Counted from the stretch's first letter, positions 1-9,635 are shown. The stretch is DNA of 64,000 nucleotides from Tindallia californiensis (GCF_900107405.1 NZ_FNPV01000007.1:123903-187902); one strand, 5' to 3'. Numbers and translations are program-made. The notes: generated by a model from the sequence alone, not told the origin.

Positions 1-1511
1 ATCACTAAATGTACATACTTTCCATTGATCCATTCGATGGTTGCCACACTAGTTTCATACCATTTAGTGGATTCTGGATGAAAAGTGACAAAATCCATTT
101 CATCCAATTCTTCAGAAGGATATTTTTTTCCGGAAGTGGAAAATTGGTGATATGACCAAAAATGGTCAATTGATTTTTTGCCTTCAAGCTTTCCATAAAT
201 CTGATGGGCGGCTTCGTTGGAAAACAAAATAGCATCATCTGATGGATCAATAACAAGAATAAGGGTTTTGACAGCGTTCATAACGGTTTTCATCTGACGT
301 TTTGATTGCATGATATAGGTAAAGTCATTAATATACCCAATAAAATGGTCTTCTGAATCTTCAAAACGAGTATCTTTTTTAGAAACAACGGAAACCCATA
401 CAGGCTCTCTCTGATCATTAATTAAACGATAGATAAAATTTTGGGACACTTTATTGGTTCGTTCAATGTCTTTCGCTTCTCTTAAGACTCTTGCCTGATC
501 ATCAGGATGAATTAAATCTAAAAAAGGTTTTTCTTGTAGCGTTAGTTCAGAAGATGAGTATCCAATTAGGTTACTAATATTCTTAGAGGAATAGACAATC
601 GGCCATTCTTCTTTGTTTTTTATTCTGATAATAGATGTTGGACCATGTTCAAATAAGGCACGTTCAGCTTTAAGAGATTCTTCGAGATTCTTTTGACTGG
701 TAATATCGATAATATAACCAAAAAAAAGCCGGGGTGTTTCATCTGGATTTCGTTCCACCACTTTTCCTCGGTCTAAAACCCAAAGATAAGCACCGTCTTT
801 TTTTCGAATCCGATACGTCATTTCGATGGTATTGGTTGAATCGAACCATCCATCGGGACAAATCGCACATCGTTTTAGTTCATGATAAGGAATATCACAG
901 TCTGGACAGTCTGGTCGATCTTCCGGATGGATGCGTTCAAACCAGGACTGAGTATTGCTGGCTAGTTCACCTTCTTCAAAACCAATCATCCGAAGGGTTT
1001 GTGCAGAACGATAAATAGTCTCATTCTTGATATCCCACTCCCAAAACCCGGCACCGGCTTCTTCAAGAGAAAAACGCCATCTTTTTTGGTCCTCCATTAA
1101 GGATAAACGTTGCATTTTATCATCAGTGATATCTTTTATATATCCGTTCCAGCAAAAATCATTTTTGTTTTGATCTGATGCTTTAGCCCAAGCATGTACC
1201 CATCGGACTTCTTTGGTGGGATATTGAATTCGAAAATCGAGGCTCCAAAGATCTTGATCTTCCATGGATTTAGTCATGGACTGGTAGAGGGCTGTTAAAT
1301 CTTCCTCTAAAATCATGTCAAAAAAATCGGAGTCTGGAAAATAAGGAAGAGGTTGGGAATTCATTTGAAAAATATTCCAAAATTCAGGGCAAGCATATGT
1401 AATGGAGAAACCATCAGCTTTATTGTACTCACATTGAAAAAGAGAGCCGGGAATACTTTTGGCAATTTCCAGGAGCACATCATGGTTCATGGGTGCTTTT
1501 TTTTCTTCCAT
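1..1511 (-). CDS. Multi-PAS sensory protein (3' end outside window)
   Basis: About 503 residues are visible. The frame is open from the ATG at 1509-1511 to the window edge, so the output domain (kinase, GGDEF or other) is not seen. I count four PAS-like units at roughly residues 10-125, 130-265, 275-395 and 400 onward. Typical PAS_3/PAC signatures are present, such as ERIHPEDR and GYIIDIT. The second PAS carries an insert with CPDC (residues 202-205) and CAIC (215-218), a possible metal or redox site. There are no membrane segments, so it is predicted cytosolic. The gene reads away from the MFS gene, and a purine-rich RBS (AGGGGG) precedes the start. The family call is sure; the signal and output are unknown. 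Confidence 0.85.
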   Translation of the reverse strand, partial: MEEKKAPMNHDVLLEIAKSIPGSLFQCEYNKADGFSITYACPEFWNIFQMNSQPLPYFPDSDFFDMILEEDLTALYQSMTKSMEDQDLWSLDFRIQYPTKEVRWVHAWAKASDQNKNDFCWNGYIKDITDDKMQRLSLMEDQKRWRFSLEEAGAGFWEWDIKNETIYRSAQTLRMIGFEEGELASNTQSWFERIHPEDRPDCPDCDIPYHELKRCAICPDGWFDSTNTIEMTYRIRKKDGAYLWVLDRGKVVERNPDETPRLFFGYIIDITSQKNLEESLKAERALFEHGPTSIIRIKNKEEWPIVYSSKNISNLIGYSSSELTLQEKPFLDLIHPDDQARVLREAKDIERTNKVSQNFIYRLINDQREPVWVSVVSKKDTRFEDSEDHFIGYINDFTYIMQSKRQMKTVMNAVKTLILVIDPSDDAILFSNEAAHQIYGKLEGKKSIDHFWSYHQFSTSGKKYPSEELDEMDFVTFHPESTKWYETSVATIEWINGKYVHLV

Positions 1512-1730
1512 AGAATAACCCCCTAAAAGGTAAAATAATAGCAGTAGGGTATTGGTAGGACGAAAGATAGGATAAGTAGTATAGCAATTGTAAATGAAAA
1601 ATACTTACTATTCCATTACCCGTGGATATTCTAAATAATCTTAATGCCGCAAATTTGATGATGAAAATTTTTAATGATCTTTAAAGGATTTTCAAAGCAT
1701 CTTCCTTCTGATAGAATAGACGGAATGATA

Positions 1731-1736
1731 TATAAT
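1731..1736 (+). promoter_or_regulatory. -10 element of the MFS gene pair
   Basis: TATAAT lies 21 bp upstream of the small gene at 1757. No good -35 is visible at 17 bp; the nearest is a poor TTCTGA about 19 bp upstream. The rest of the 1512-1756 gap is AT-rich without recognised structure. Confidence 0.5.
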
Positions 1737-1756
1737 CAGGAAGAAGGAGCGATGTT

Positions 1757-1861
1757 ATGAATCAATCCAGTCTCTATTATTTTAGCAAGGATGATCCAGT
1801 TCCATTAATAAAAAACGGCGAATATTGGCTGAAATCTCAGCGGGAGGCTTTGAAATTATGA
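1757..1861 (+). CDS. 34-aa small protein translationally coupled to MFS transporter
   Basis: A short open frame of 34 codons starts at ATG 1757, 7 bp after AGAAGGAG, and ends in TGA at 1859-1861. Its stop overlaps the ATG of the MFS gene as ATGA, the usual sign of translational coupling. The peptide is polar and aromatic (YYF near residues 7-9, YW near 23-24) and has no membrane segment. It could be a small functional protein or a leader that sets translation of the transporter. I do not recognise a family. The RBS, coupled stop and upstream TATAAT argue against chance. Confidence 0.5.
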   Translation: MNQSSLYYFSKDDPVPLIKNGEYWLKSQREALKL

Positions 1862-3150
1862 AAAAAATTTCTTCTAAATATGTGGTCTGGCTGGTCTTTG
1901 GACTGGCCTTTATGATTGGCTTTTTTCATCGGTATTCCATTGGTATTATTGCCGATCCTCTGCGGGAAGACTTGCTTTTATCAACGGCTGGGATTAGCTT
2001 ATTATCCTCCATGTATTTTTATACCTATGGCTTTTTACAGATACCCTGCGGCATTATGGTAGATGCACAGGGGCCACGACGAGTGGTACTTATGGGGATG
2101 TCAGCTGTATTCATAGGATCCATCTTCTTTGCCTTGTCCCCTACGCCCATTTTGCTCTATATCGCCAGAGCGTTGATAGGCTTTGGTGCGGCTACGGTTT
2201 TTACGTCCATATTTAAGATTCAGGCGTTATGGTTTAAGCCTACGGAATTTGCCACCATTGCCGGTATGACAGCCGTCATTGGTAATGTGGGAGGGATGCT
2301 GGCAACGGCACCTTTTTATCATTTAACCAATGCTTTAGGATGGAGAGGTGGGCATCTGATACTGGCCATTATTACCTTAATGCCTATTTTGATCATTTAC
2401 GGCTGGATTACCGATCGGCCGCCAGCAAAAAATGACGCAGAAGAAGGGAAGGAAGAGTATAAAAAACTGGAAAAAAGTACAGAAAAGCAACCACAAAAGC
2501 AGCTACAAAAGCAGCCACAAAAGATTACAGAAGGATTAAAAGTAGTGGTTTCTAATCCTTATGCATGGGTCAATGCGGTTATTTTATTTATGGTTTTTGG
2601 ATCTTATATGAGTTTTTCAGGCCTATGGGGTCCTCATTTTCTTCGCTATGTTTACGAAATACCCTTGGAACAGGCAGCTAACCTTATTATGATCTACATG
2701 GCAGGCGTTTTGATTGGTTCCCCGGCGATTGGAATGATCTCTGACCGGTTACAAAAACGAAAGCGGGTATTGCAGACTGCATTGCTATTATTAGTGGCAG
2801 GATGGGCGATGATGATTCTGATTCTACCGGCTTTTCAAAAAATGTGGCTATTAATTCCGGTCCTCTTTATTACCGGTTCTGTATCCATCAGCCCTATGCT
2901 ATGCTTTACGAACACCAAGGAACTTATTCCACAGGAATATACCGGTATTGCTACCGGATTTGTGAACATGGCTCCTTTTTTTGGAACATCGGTGATTAAC
3001 AGTTTGTTTGCCTGGTTTTTAAGAACAGAAGAAACGGCGGCAACCTATCAGGCAGGAGCTCTTCTTTTTCTTTTGGCCGCCATCATTGGTTTTACAGCTA
3101 GTTTTCTAATGAAAGAAGGATTGGAAACAAAGGCAAATAAAATGCATTAA
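1858..3150 (+). CDS. MFS transporter
   Basis: Twelve-helix major facilitator protein of about 430 aa. The N-terminal half has the loop 2-3 type motif (GIMVDAQGPRRV, a version of GxxxDrxGrR) and RALIGFGAA in helix 4. The C-terminal half repeats the pattern with GMISDRLQKRKRV. The central loop is long and carries a KQPQK-type repeat from a 12-bp tandem repeat. The likely start is ATG 1858, with GGGAGG 10 bp upstream; an in-frame TTG at 1825 has no RBS. Substrate is not deducible. It resembles sugar-phosphate or organic-anion permeases of MFS_1. It overlaps the small gene before it by four bases (ATGA). Confidence 0.85.
   Translation: MKKISSKYVVWLVFGLAFMIGFFHRYSIGIIADPLREDLLLSTAGISLLSSMYFYTYGFLQIPCGIMVDAQGPRRVVLMGMSAVFIGSIFFALSPTPILLYIARALIGFGAATVFTSIFKIQALWFKPTEFATIAGMTAVIGNVGGMLATAPFYHLTNALGWRGGHLILAIITLMPILIIYGWITDRPPAKNDAEEGKEEYKKLEKSTEKQPQKQLQKQPQKITEGLKVVVSNPYAWVNAVILFMVFGSYMSFSGLWGPHFLRYVYEIPLEQAANLIMIYMAGVLIGSPAIGMISDRLQKRKRVLQTALLLLVAGWAMMILILPAFQKMWLLIPVLFITGSVSISPMLCFTNTKELIPQEYTGIATGFVNMAPFFGTSVINSLFAWFLRTEETAATYQAGALLFLLAAIIGFTASFLMKEGLETKANKMH
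2483..2518 (+). repeat. 12-bp in-frame tandem repeat, 3 copies
   Basis: Three near-identical units of AAAAGCARCYAC encode repeats of K-Q-x-Q in the central cytoplasmic loop of the MFS protein. Because the unit is a multiple of three, copy number could vary without breaking the frame. Confidence 0.8.
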
Positions 3151-3289
3151 AGAAGGGTAAAGATTCAGTAACCGCTAAGAGGTATATCATAGTGATATAG
3201 AGGATAAGGAGCTTCTTGAAGATAAATGAAATACTAAGAAAATACGAGTAAATGGAAGAAAATATGAGATGAAATAGGGAGGAATAGAC

Positions 3290-4234
3290 GTGAAAATACT
3301 GATAACCGCCGGGTACCATTTATCGGAAGATAAGCTGGATTTGTTAAGAGATCTCGGTTGTCAACCGGTCCTTTGGCCAAAAGAAAAAGAACCGGTAGCA
3401 GAAGAACATTGGGATGCGGACATTCTTTTTAGTTATCAGGTGTTTAACTATACCGATGTTCGACGATTTCATAACCTAAAACTGATCCAGCTAACCAGCT
3501 CGGGGATCGATCATATACCGATGGAATATCTTCGTGAAAAAAACATTAAGCTTTGCAATGCTCGGGGCATTTATAGTATTCCCATTGCCGAATGGGTGCT
3601 CTTAAAAACCATGGAAATCTATAGAAATAGCCGATTTTATGAAAAGGCTCAGGAAGGAAAAGTATGGAAAAAACATCGGGAGATGGAAGAAATATATGGA
3701 AAAACCGTGGGAATTGTGGGTACTGGAAGTATTGGAACAGAGACAGCAAAACGGTTTCATAGCTTTGGAGCAAAAGTGGTAGGCATCAACCGGGATGGAC
3801 GAAAAATAGAGGCGTTTCATGAATGTCATTCCATTCACCATCTGGCAAAAGTGGTAGGAGAATGGGATATCTTAGTGCTGGCACTTCCTCTCACAAAAGA
3901 TACGGAGGGATTGATCAACGAAGCAATACTAGCACAGATGAAAAAAGAAGCGCTGCTGATTAATGTTTCCCGGGGACCTGTGATTGTAGAAGAAGCGCTG
4001 ATGGATCACTTAAATCGAGAAAGACTAAAAGGTGCCGCTTTGGATGTTTTTCAGGAAGAGCCTTTACCGGAAGAAAGCTTATGGTGGAGTCATCCAAAAG
4101 TATTAGTGACACCTCATGTTTCTTTTCTTTCTACCAGTGTACCGGAACGGGCTTTTCAGTTAGCTTATCGAAATATTAAAGCTTTTAAAGAAGGAAGGCC
4201 GCTGGAAAACCTGCAGACATCTTTATTCAAATAG
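3290..4234 (+). CDS. D-isomer-specific 2-hydroxyacid dehydrogenase
   Basis: NAD-dependent oxidoreductase of 314 aa, the family's usual length. It would interconvert a 2-keto acid and a D-2-hydroxy acid. The Rossmann motif GTGSIG is at about residues 144-149. The catalytic triad is visible as Arg in NVSRGP, Glu in FQEEP and His in TPHVSF. The start is GTG 3290, with AGGGAGG 7 bp upstream. It is closest in style to the phosphoglycerate-dehydrogenase-like or phosphonate-type members; substrate unknown. It lies 139 bp behind the MFS gene. That gap holds a 7+3+7 bp palindrome (3183-3199, TATATCA-TAG-TGATATA) that could be an operator. Confidence 0.88.
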   Translation: MKILITAGYHLSEDKLDLLRDLGCQPVLWPKEKEPVAEEHWDADILFSYQVFNYTDVRRFHNLKLIQLTSSGIDHIPMEYLREKNIKLCNARGIYSIPIAEWVLLKTMEIYRNSRFYEKAQEGKVWKKHREMEEIYGKTVGIVGTGSIGTETAKRFHSFGAKVVGINRDGRKIEAFHECHSIHHLAKVVGEWDILVLALPLTKDTEGLINEAILAQMKKEALLINVSRGPVIVEEALMDHLNRERLKGAALDVFQEEPLPEESLWWSHPKVLVTPHVSFLSTSVPERAFQLAYRNIKAFKEGRPLENLQTSLFK

Positions 4235-4257
4235 AAACCATTTGATGCAAAAATAAT

Positions 4258-4286
4258 TAGCCCCTGCCTTCAATAGGTAGGGGCTA
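4258..4286. terminator. Bidirectional intrinsic terminator
   Basis: Stem TAGCCCCTGCC / GGTAGGGGCTA (one G-T pair) with a 7-nt loop between two convergent genes. A T-rich stretch follows it on the minus strand, and only a short TATAAAA on the plus strand. Confidence 0.75.
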
Positions 4287-4333
4287 TAAAACAAGTGAGC
4301 GAAACTCTTTTTAAGTCATGGTTTACTGTGCTT

Positions 4334-6178
4334 TTATACAGTAAACTTTTTAATTAATTCACTTAACTCATCGGCTAAATTAGCAACTTCTGCTTGTGAA
4401 GACACGATTCGCTCTATATGTTCTTGTTGCTCGTGCATGGCGGCAGAAGATTCTTCTGTGCTGGCCGCATTTTCTTCTGATATGGCAGAAAGGTTATGTG
4501 TCAGTTCAACAATACGGTTTTTATTTTCAGTCATTTCTTTTCGGGAAGTATTCAGTAAACTAATAATATCCTTGATGGAATCAATGGCTTTGGCGATAGC
4601 ATGAAACTTATCTTCGGTAGCCGATACACTTTGATTTTGCACTTTAGAAATATCCTTAGCCGTTTGCATGGTTTTAACTGCATCCAAAGATTTGGACTTT
4701 AATTCATCAATAACGGTTTTAATTTCATTAGTAAAACTATTAGATTGTTCGGCAAGTTTTCGAATTTCCTCGGCTACAACAGCAAAACCTTTTCCTGCTT
4801 CACCTGCTCTTGCAGCTTCGATGGCGGCATTCAATGCTAATAGATTTGTTTGGTCCGCAATACTCTGAATCATGGTGCTGGCACTTTCAATTTTTTCGGC
4901 ACTCTCATTAGAACTTTGTACAACTTCATCAATGGTTTTCATTGTTTGATCGCTTTGATTAGCACTTTGAATAAGATCGGCTAATATGGTAAAACCATCT
5001 TCTTTTTGTTTGTCAATTTCCATTGTTGCCTGATTAAGAGAATGCATGCGTTCGGAATCGCTATTCAACGAATGATCAATTTGATTGACAGAAGTTGCCA
5101 ATACTTCTACATCCTTTGCTTGTTCAGAGGAACTATTTGCAATTTCATTAATGACACGGGCACTTTCCTGAGCCGATAATAAGGCATTTTCTGCATTGGT
5201 GGAGACTTCTTTTGCGTGGGTGTTAACCTGTTCTACTGAATGGGAGACGCCTCCAATAATGCCAGCAATGTTTTTGATAAACTGATTAACACTGGAGGAA
5301 AGCAGACCAAGTTCGTCATTTGTGTTAATATCAATACTTTGTGTCAGGTCGCCACCCTTTTGAGCAAGCTCCTGCACACTATGCTGAAGGATGCGGATAT
5401 TCTTAAGTACGGTGAAAATGAGTCGGTAAAGAAGCCATACACTAATCAAAATTGAAAGGATAAGGCTAACAATTCCAGCAATGGTTAACCTTGCTACCCT
5501 TGCTTCGAGAGCGTTCACAGTACCAGATGTTCTGTTTTCTAATGCAATAAAAAAATCATTAATGGGACGCATAATCTCGGCTTTGTAAGTCATATATTGC
5601 TTATCATGCATAATGCGAATGGCGGTATCTCTGGGAGATTCTCCTGGTTGCATAACGTCTCTTTCAGAAGGTCCGATATTGTTATCCGCTAAATTCATTG
5701 CAGTAACTTCTGTCTCAACCAATCCATCAGAATTGGCGTTTGCTTGAGCTAAATATTCAAACTCTTCTTCTGTAAAATTCAAATCGGCCATAAGATCCAG
5801 TAGGGAACGGGTTACATTGGAATCAGGAGTTGGAGGATTTTCATCTACGGCTACAAGATCCCAATAAATCAGATGATACTGTGCTGGTCTTGGAATGACG
5901 CCATTACGAATGTCTAAGATCGCATTATATTGTCGCAAATATTCAGCGGCCTGTTCCGGATCATTTTCTTTTTCCACAACATATAGTCGGGCTAATCTGG
6001 TTAAATCATCGGAGGACTGTCGCAGTTCATCAGCTAACAGATAGCTGTCATACCGAATTTCCTGATGATAACTCAGATTATCCTGTGTGGTTTTTAATAA
6101 GGTCATAATGGTGGCATTAACAACCAGTAAAAAAACGATAGATCCTACTGATAGTAATAATGTTTTCTTTATACTCAT
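4334..6178 (-). CDS. Methyl-accepting chemotaxis protein (transmembrane)
   Basis: Chemoreceptor of about 614 aa. TM1 is at residues ~6-28, followed by a mostly helical extracytoplasmic sensor of about 190 residues (four-helix-bundle type). TM2 is at ~232-255, then HAMP and a long coiled-coil signalling domain. The hairpin tip signature is intact ([28 protein letters not shown]). It signals through CheA/CheW, which are not in this window. The start is the ATG at 6178, preceded by AAAGGG at good spacing; a GTG three codons upstream overlaps that RBS. There is no C-terminal NWETF-like pentapeptide. The ligand is unknown. Confidence 0.92.
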   Translation of the reverse strand: MSIKKTLLLSVGSIVFLLVVNATIMTLLKTTQDNLSYHQEIRYDSYLLADELRQSSDDLTRLARLYVVEKENDPEQAAEYLRQYNAILDIRNGVIPRPAQYHLIYWDLVAVDENPPTPDSNVTRSLLDLMADLNFTEEEFEYLAQANANSDGLVETEVTAMNLADNNIGPSERDVMQPGESPRDTAIRIMHDKQYMTYKAEIMRPINDFFIALENRTSGTVNALEARVARLTIAGIVSLILSILISVWLLYRLIFTVLKNIRILQHSVQELAQKGGDLTQSIDINTNDELGLLSSSVNQFIKNIAGIIGGVSHSVEQVNTHAKEVSTNAENALLSAQESARVINEIANSSSEQAKDVEVLATSVNQIDHSLNSDSERMHSLNQATMEIDKQKEDGFTILADLIQSANQSDQTMKTIDEVVQSSNESAEKIESASTMIQSIADQTNLLALNAAIEAARAGEAGKGFAVVAEEIRKLAEQSNSFTNEIKTVIDELKSKSLDAVKTMQTAKDISKVQNQSVSATEDKFHAIAKAIDSIKDIISLLNTSRKEMTENKNRIVELTHNLSAISEENAASTEESSAAMHEQQEHIERIVSSQAEVANLADELSELIKKFTV

Positions 6179-6411
6179 TTTAATCACCCTTTCTCTGAAG
6201 CTGCTTTCCTATGAAAGATCATATTAGCTTGGTGGTGGCATCGTAACAATAAGTAAGGTAGGTAGTAAAAGAAAGTAGTATAAACGTATTTTGAGAAACG
6301 TCAGCATGCTTGTCAATATAAATACCCATGCTAAAATAAATAAAACAGAATATACAAAATATTACAAAAACGAATGATCGATCAGTGGATAGGGCGATCC
6401 GTCATGATGAT

Positions 6412-6867
6412 TCAATGTTGAACCTCTAATTGATGGTTCAATAACCTTTCCAGAGCTTTTTTGTGAGAAACCTTTCGAAAGGTCATCGCCTTTAAAGGGC
6501 TTTTTCCAATTTCTAATAAATAAGAGTCGTCATCCAGTTTTTTATACTCTTTAATATCTTTCCAAGAAACAAATCGGCCAGAAAAAACAATTCCTTTCTC
6601 ATAAAAATGGATAAAACTCCAACTTTCCCATAATAATAAGGAAAGGTATCCTTGAAATAATAGGATGCCACGCAAAGAATGCCAGTGGTTTAAGTAAGCA
6701 AAGTAATTCATAAGGAGACCCAGTAGAAACAGTCCGGCGCTTAGCCATCTAAGCCCACTCTTTTGGGAGAAAGAAGCCAGTTTTTTTCCAGCTTTCGTCC
6801 TTTTGATGTAAAGAATATTAAGCAGTCGAAACATCTGATACGTGAAAAGAAGTAAGATAAACATCAT
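6412..6867 (-). CDS. Small membrane protein of the GntR/ABC operon
   Basis: A 151-aa protein with three or four predicted hydrophobic helices in the first ~95 residues, then a soluble tail. The tail resembles the C-terminal beta-rich segment of DUF5673-like membrane proteins (GIVFSGRFVSWKDIKEYK, then LEIGKSP). I cannot assign a function. It is the last gene of a four-gene operon, starting 26 bp after the GntR stop, so it probably works with the ABC transporter or is co-regulated with it. The call rests on topology and context only. Confidence 0.65.
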   Translation of the reverse strand: MMFILLLFTYQMFRLLNILYIKRTKAGKKLASFSQKSGLRWLSAGLFLLGLLMNYFAYLNHWHSLRGILLFQGYLSLLLWESWSFIHFYEKGIVFSGRFVSWKDIKEYKKLDDDSYLLEIGKSPLKAMTFRKVSHKKALERLLNHQLEVQH

Positions 6868-6892
6868 TCATTTTTCCTTTCTTTCCATGAAG

Positions 6893-7255
6893 TTAGGGTT
6901 CTTTTTTGAGGGCATGGATTAATTCGTCCATCTGAATTCCTAATAATTCCATGGTTTTTGATATTTTTGGAACAGTTTGATAAAAAAATATTTCTCGTCG
7001 CTTTTGTTGAATAATATCGATGGAATTTGGGCTGACAAAAAAACCAAGCCCTCTTTTTTTGATAAGAATATTTTCTGACGCCAATAAATGATACGCTTTC
7101 ATAATGGTATTAATATTTACTTCCATTTCGACAGCGCTCTCTCGTAAAGAGGAAAGCCTTTCTTCTGGCTTTAGGATCCCTTCAAGGATAGCATTTTCAA
7201 TGCTAAGAGCAATTTGCCGATAGATGGTTAACTCTTCGTTAAAGTCTGGTGTCAT
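6893..7255 (-). CDS. GntR-family (YtrA subfamily) transcriptional regulator
   Basis: A 120-aa repressor with an N-terminal winged helix (residues ~8-75, with LSSLRESAVEMEVNINTIMKAY as the HTH region) and only a short helical tail. This is the hallmark of the YtrA subgroup, which lacks a large effector domain. The start overlaps the stop of the ABC permease as ATGA. YtrA-type regulators usually repress their own ABC operon by binding a palindrome at its promoter. The perfect inverted repeat at 9570-9635, which covers the operon promoter, is the obvious target. The inducing signal is unknown; envelope stress or cell-wall antibiotics are typical for the family. Confidence 0.88.
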   Translation of the reverse strand: MTPDFNEELTIYRQIALSIENAILEGILKPEERLSSLRESAVEMEVNINTIMKAYHLLASENILIKKRGLGFFVSPNSIDIIQQKRREIFFYQTVPKISKTMELLGIQMDELIHALKKEP

Positions 7256-8745
7256 AGGTGAATCACCTGAATCCTTTTTTCAGCCCAGTAAAGGCCATAT
7301 TGACTAATGAAGAAGAAAACGAAATAAGCAAGGATCATTGGATATCCTAAAAAACGTTCAAGACTTATATATTCTTCGTGTTTCAGATCAATCGATGCGA
7401 TAAGAGGGATGAGGTATAGAAAGAAAGCGCCAATACGATGCAACCAGTAACCCGTCTTAAAGAAACTTATTTTTTGAAAGAAAACAATTAGGCTTGTTAG
7501 GAACGAATCGATCAAGCTGAAAGATAAAATGGATAAAAAGAAAAAAGAGAGAGCAAATCCAGCGGAGCTTATGATTAATCTATCTATAGGAATCATTGGC
7601 TGTGACGTAAACAGAGATAATAAGCGATGAGAAATGCCAATGAAAAAGATCACTATCGGAAGATTGAGGCATGTGTAAAGCCCTGTAATAAAAGTATCTC
7701 CTAAGGAATCCGCAACTATTTTTTCTTTTTGGCTTAAAGGAATCAATAGTTTTATATCATAATGATTGCGGGTCGTTCCTCCGTCATGAAACAGAAAAAT
7801 CGTGGCAAAACAAACAAGAAAACTGAGATAAAGGCTTCGATGAAAAAGGGAAATATCGTTGCTTACTAGATATAAACCGCCTATGGCATAATAAAGCGTT
7901 GTGAGCAATAACACTAATACTAACTGAATCAAAAAAGAGGTTAGTGGATATTGAAAACGTGACAAATAACGATAATGTAAATAACGAAAAAAAGAAGGAC
8001 GAATAGAAGTTAGAGCAGAGAAGGTATTAGTCGTTTCTTTTTTTGTTAAAGAATTCAGAATAGGAGCATTACCAAAGGATTGAAGTTCATGGCTGTCTGA
8101 CTCTCCCCAGAAAAATCCTATGACGATCAAAAACAGCCCCAAAATAGTGTGAGCTTGGTAAGGGAGAAAGGAGAGAAGAAGGGGACTAACAGTAAAACAG
8201 ATATTCATAGCGAAGATTCTGTTATCTTCCCGTTCAGTGACCTTTCCAACAAAGGTACCAGCATCCACGGAATAAAAAGATCCTTTCCAAAGCAAATGGC
8301 TTAGCAGGTAAAGAGAAGCCAAAGCATAAGGGGCTGATCTCAGTAAAGAATAGAAGGCATCCAGTCTTGCAATGAAAAGGTATACCATTGCCCCGAATAA
8401 GGTTAAAAAACCGGGAATCCAGGTACTTCTCATCTTTAACCAAGATAATGTTTCTGTTCGGCCCATGGGCATGAGAAGAATCGCATCAATAGTTCGTTGT
8501 CCAAAAATACTGTCTCTAAAGCTAGAACCGATCCATCCCAGTGCCAAGAGAAAGAAAACATAAAAGATGGAAAGGAAGGATAAAGCATGGAAAAAGCCAA
8601 TAGATACTAATCGAGAACTAGTATTAAAAGTTGAAAAAGCTAAAAAAGCACCAAGAAAAGGTAAGATCAAGTATCGCCAATACAAGAAACCTGGGTAGAG
8701 AGACAAAAAAAATGTTATTTTAGGCCATTGATTGCTTCTACTCAT
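7252..8745 (-). CDS. ABC transporter permease (multi-TM, about 497 aa)
   Basis: A large hydrophobic protein with about 12 predicted membrane segments and no recognised soluble domain. It fits the ABC-2-like permeases found beside YtrA regulators. The start is the ATG at 8745. It lies inside the end of the ATPase gene (8-base overlap) and follows AAGGAG, so the two are translationally coupled. An in-frame extension to 8826 lacks an RBS. It would form the membrane half of an exporter or envelope-stress pump with the upstream ATPase. Substrate unknown. Confidence 0.8.
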   Translation of the reverse strand: MSRSNQWPKITFFLSLYPGFLYWRYLILPFLGAFLAFSTFNTSSRLVSIGFFHALSFLSIFYVFFLLALGWIGSSFRDSIFGQRTIDAILLMPMGRTETLSWLKMRSTWIPGFLTLFGAMVYLFIARLDAFYSLLRSAPYALASLYLLSHLLWKGSFYSVDAGTFVGKVTEREDNRIFAMNICFTVSPLLLSFLPYQAHTILGLFLIVIGFFWGESDSHELQSFGNAPILNSLTKKETTNTFSALTSIRPSFFRYLHYRYLSRFQYPLTSFLIQLVLVLLLTTLYYAIGGLYLVSNDISLFHRSLYLSFLVCFATIFLFHDGGTTRNHYDIKLLIPLSQKEKIVADSLGDTFITGLYTCLNLPIVIFFIGISHRLLSLFTSQPMIPIDRLIISSAGFALSFFFLSILSFSLIDSFLTSLIVFFQKISFFKTGYWLHRIGAFFLYLIPLIASIDLKHEEYISLERFLGYPMILAYFVFFFISQYGLYWAEKRIQVIHL

Positions 8746-9568
8746 CAGAAAGCTCCTTTTCTTTACGACAAAGCCCTGTAAACAGTAATTCCAGAGGGAT
8801 ATCTTCCGAAAGAGCAGAAGGTTCATTTAGTAAAAGAGTCCATCCAGAAGCATCACGACGACAAGCTAAAGAATTCTCAGGGAAGGCTTCTTTTGACAAA
8901 GTACGTTTTAGACGGAAGCTCTTGTGAAGATCAGTAATAGGTAGATTGAGAAGAAGCTGACCACTCCGGTTGATCATTGTAACGTGGTCTAACAATCCTT
9001 CAACTTCGCGAACATGATGGGTAGAGAGTAAAATAGTGGAACCGTCGGCAGCTATATCGGTCAAGGTTTTTCGTAAAGTGGATTGTGCATGAATATCAAG
9101 CCCTTTAGAGGGTTCATCCAGAATAAACAGGTCGGTTTTGCAGGAAAAAGCAAAGGAAAGCCATGCTTTTCGAAGATCACCGGCACTGAAATGGGTAAAG
9201 GCTTTCTGTCTGTCAACTTCAAAATCATCGCAAAGTTGATGAAAAGAAGCTTCATCGTAGTTAGGGTACATTGGTCCACAAAAATGAGCATAGGTTTCAG
9301 GGCTCATCTCAGGGACAGGTAAATCTTCCGGCACATAAGCTATTTTTTGATAAAATCTTCCTTCTCGATGTTTTGGATCATGCCCTAAGACAGAAATACT
9401 TCCTTCTTGAGGGAACATTAACCCGGTTAAAAGTTTGAATAAGCTGGTTTTTCCGGCACCATTAGGGCCAAGAAAGCCACAAATGCTTCCTGATGATAAT
9501 TCCCAATGAAAGTTTTGATAGATAGATTGTTTTTGATAACGAAAATGTATATGATCACACTGAATCAT
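8738..9568 (-). CDS. ABC transporter ATP-binding protein (YtrB-like)
   Basis: 276-aa ATPase with Walker A (GPNGAGKTS, residues ~34-42), Walker B (LFILDEPSKGLD) and the H-loop (STHH). The signature loop is altered to HFSAGDLRKAW where LSGGQxxR is usual. Such a degenerate signature also occurs in some YtrB/EcsA-like exporters. It is the first gene of the operon ATPase-permease-GntR-membrane protein. The ATG lies one base after the end of a perfect 66-bp inverted repeat, so the RBS (GGGGTG) is inside the right-hand operator arm. Confidence 0.9.
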   Translation of the reverse strand: MIQCDHIHFRYQKQSIYQNFHWELSSGSICGFLGPNGAGKTSLFKLLTGLMFPQEGSISVLGHDPKHREGRFYQKIAYVPEDLPVPEMSPETYAHFCGPMYPNYDEASFHQLCDDFEVDRQKAFTHFSAGDLRKAWLSFAFSCKTDLFILDEPSKGLDIHAQSTLRKTLTDIAADGSTILLSTHHVREVEGLLDHVTMINRSGQLLLNLPITDLHKSFRLKRTLSKEAFPENSLACRRDASGWTLLLNEPSALSEDIPLELLFTGLCRKEKELSDE

Positions 9569-9569
9569 A

Positions 9570-9635
9570 AAAGAACACCCCGATTGTTATACTGTTATAG
9601 TTGCGTATAACAGTATAACAATCGGGGTGTTCTTT
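9570..9635. promoter_or_regulatory. Perfect 30+30 bp inverted repeat, probable GntR/YtrA operator
   Basis: Arms of 30 bp (9570-9599 and 9606-9635) are exact reverse complements around the 6-base spacer GTTGCG. Each arm contains GTTATACTGTTATA, which fits the GT-TA-rich half sites bound by YtrA-type regulators. The minus-strand -10 hexamer and the RBS of the ATPase gene both lie within it. Binding would block transcription, and the arm also overlaps the translation start. Confidence 0.8.
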
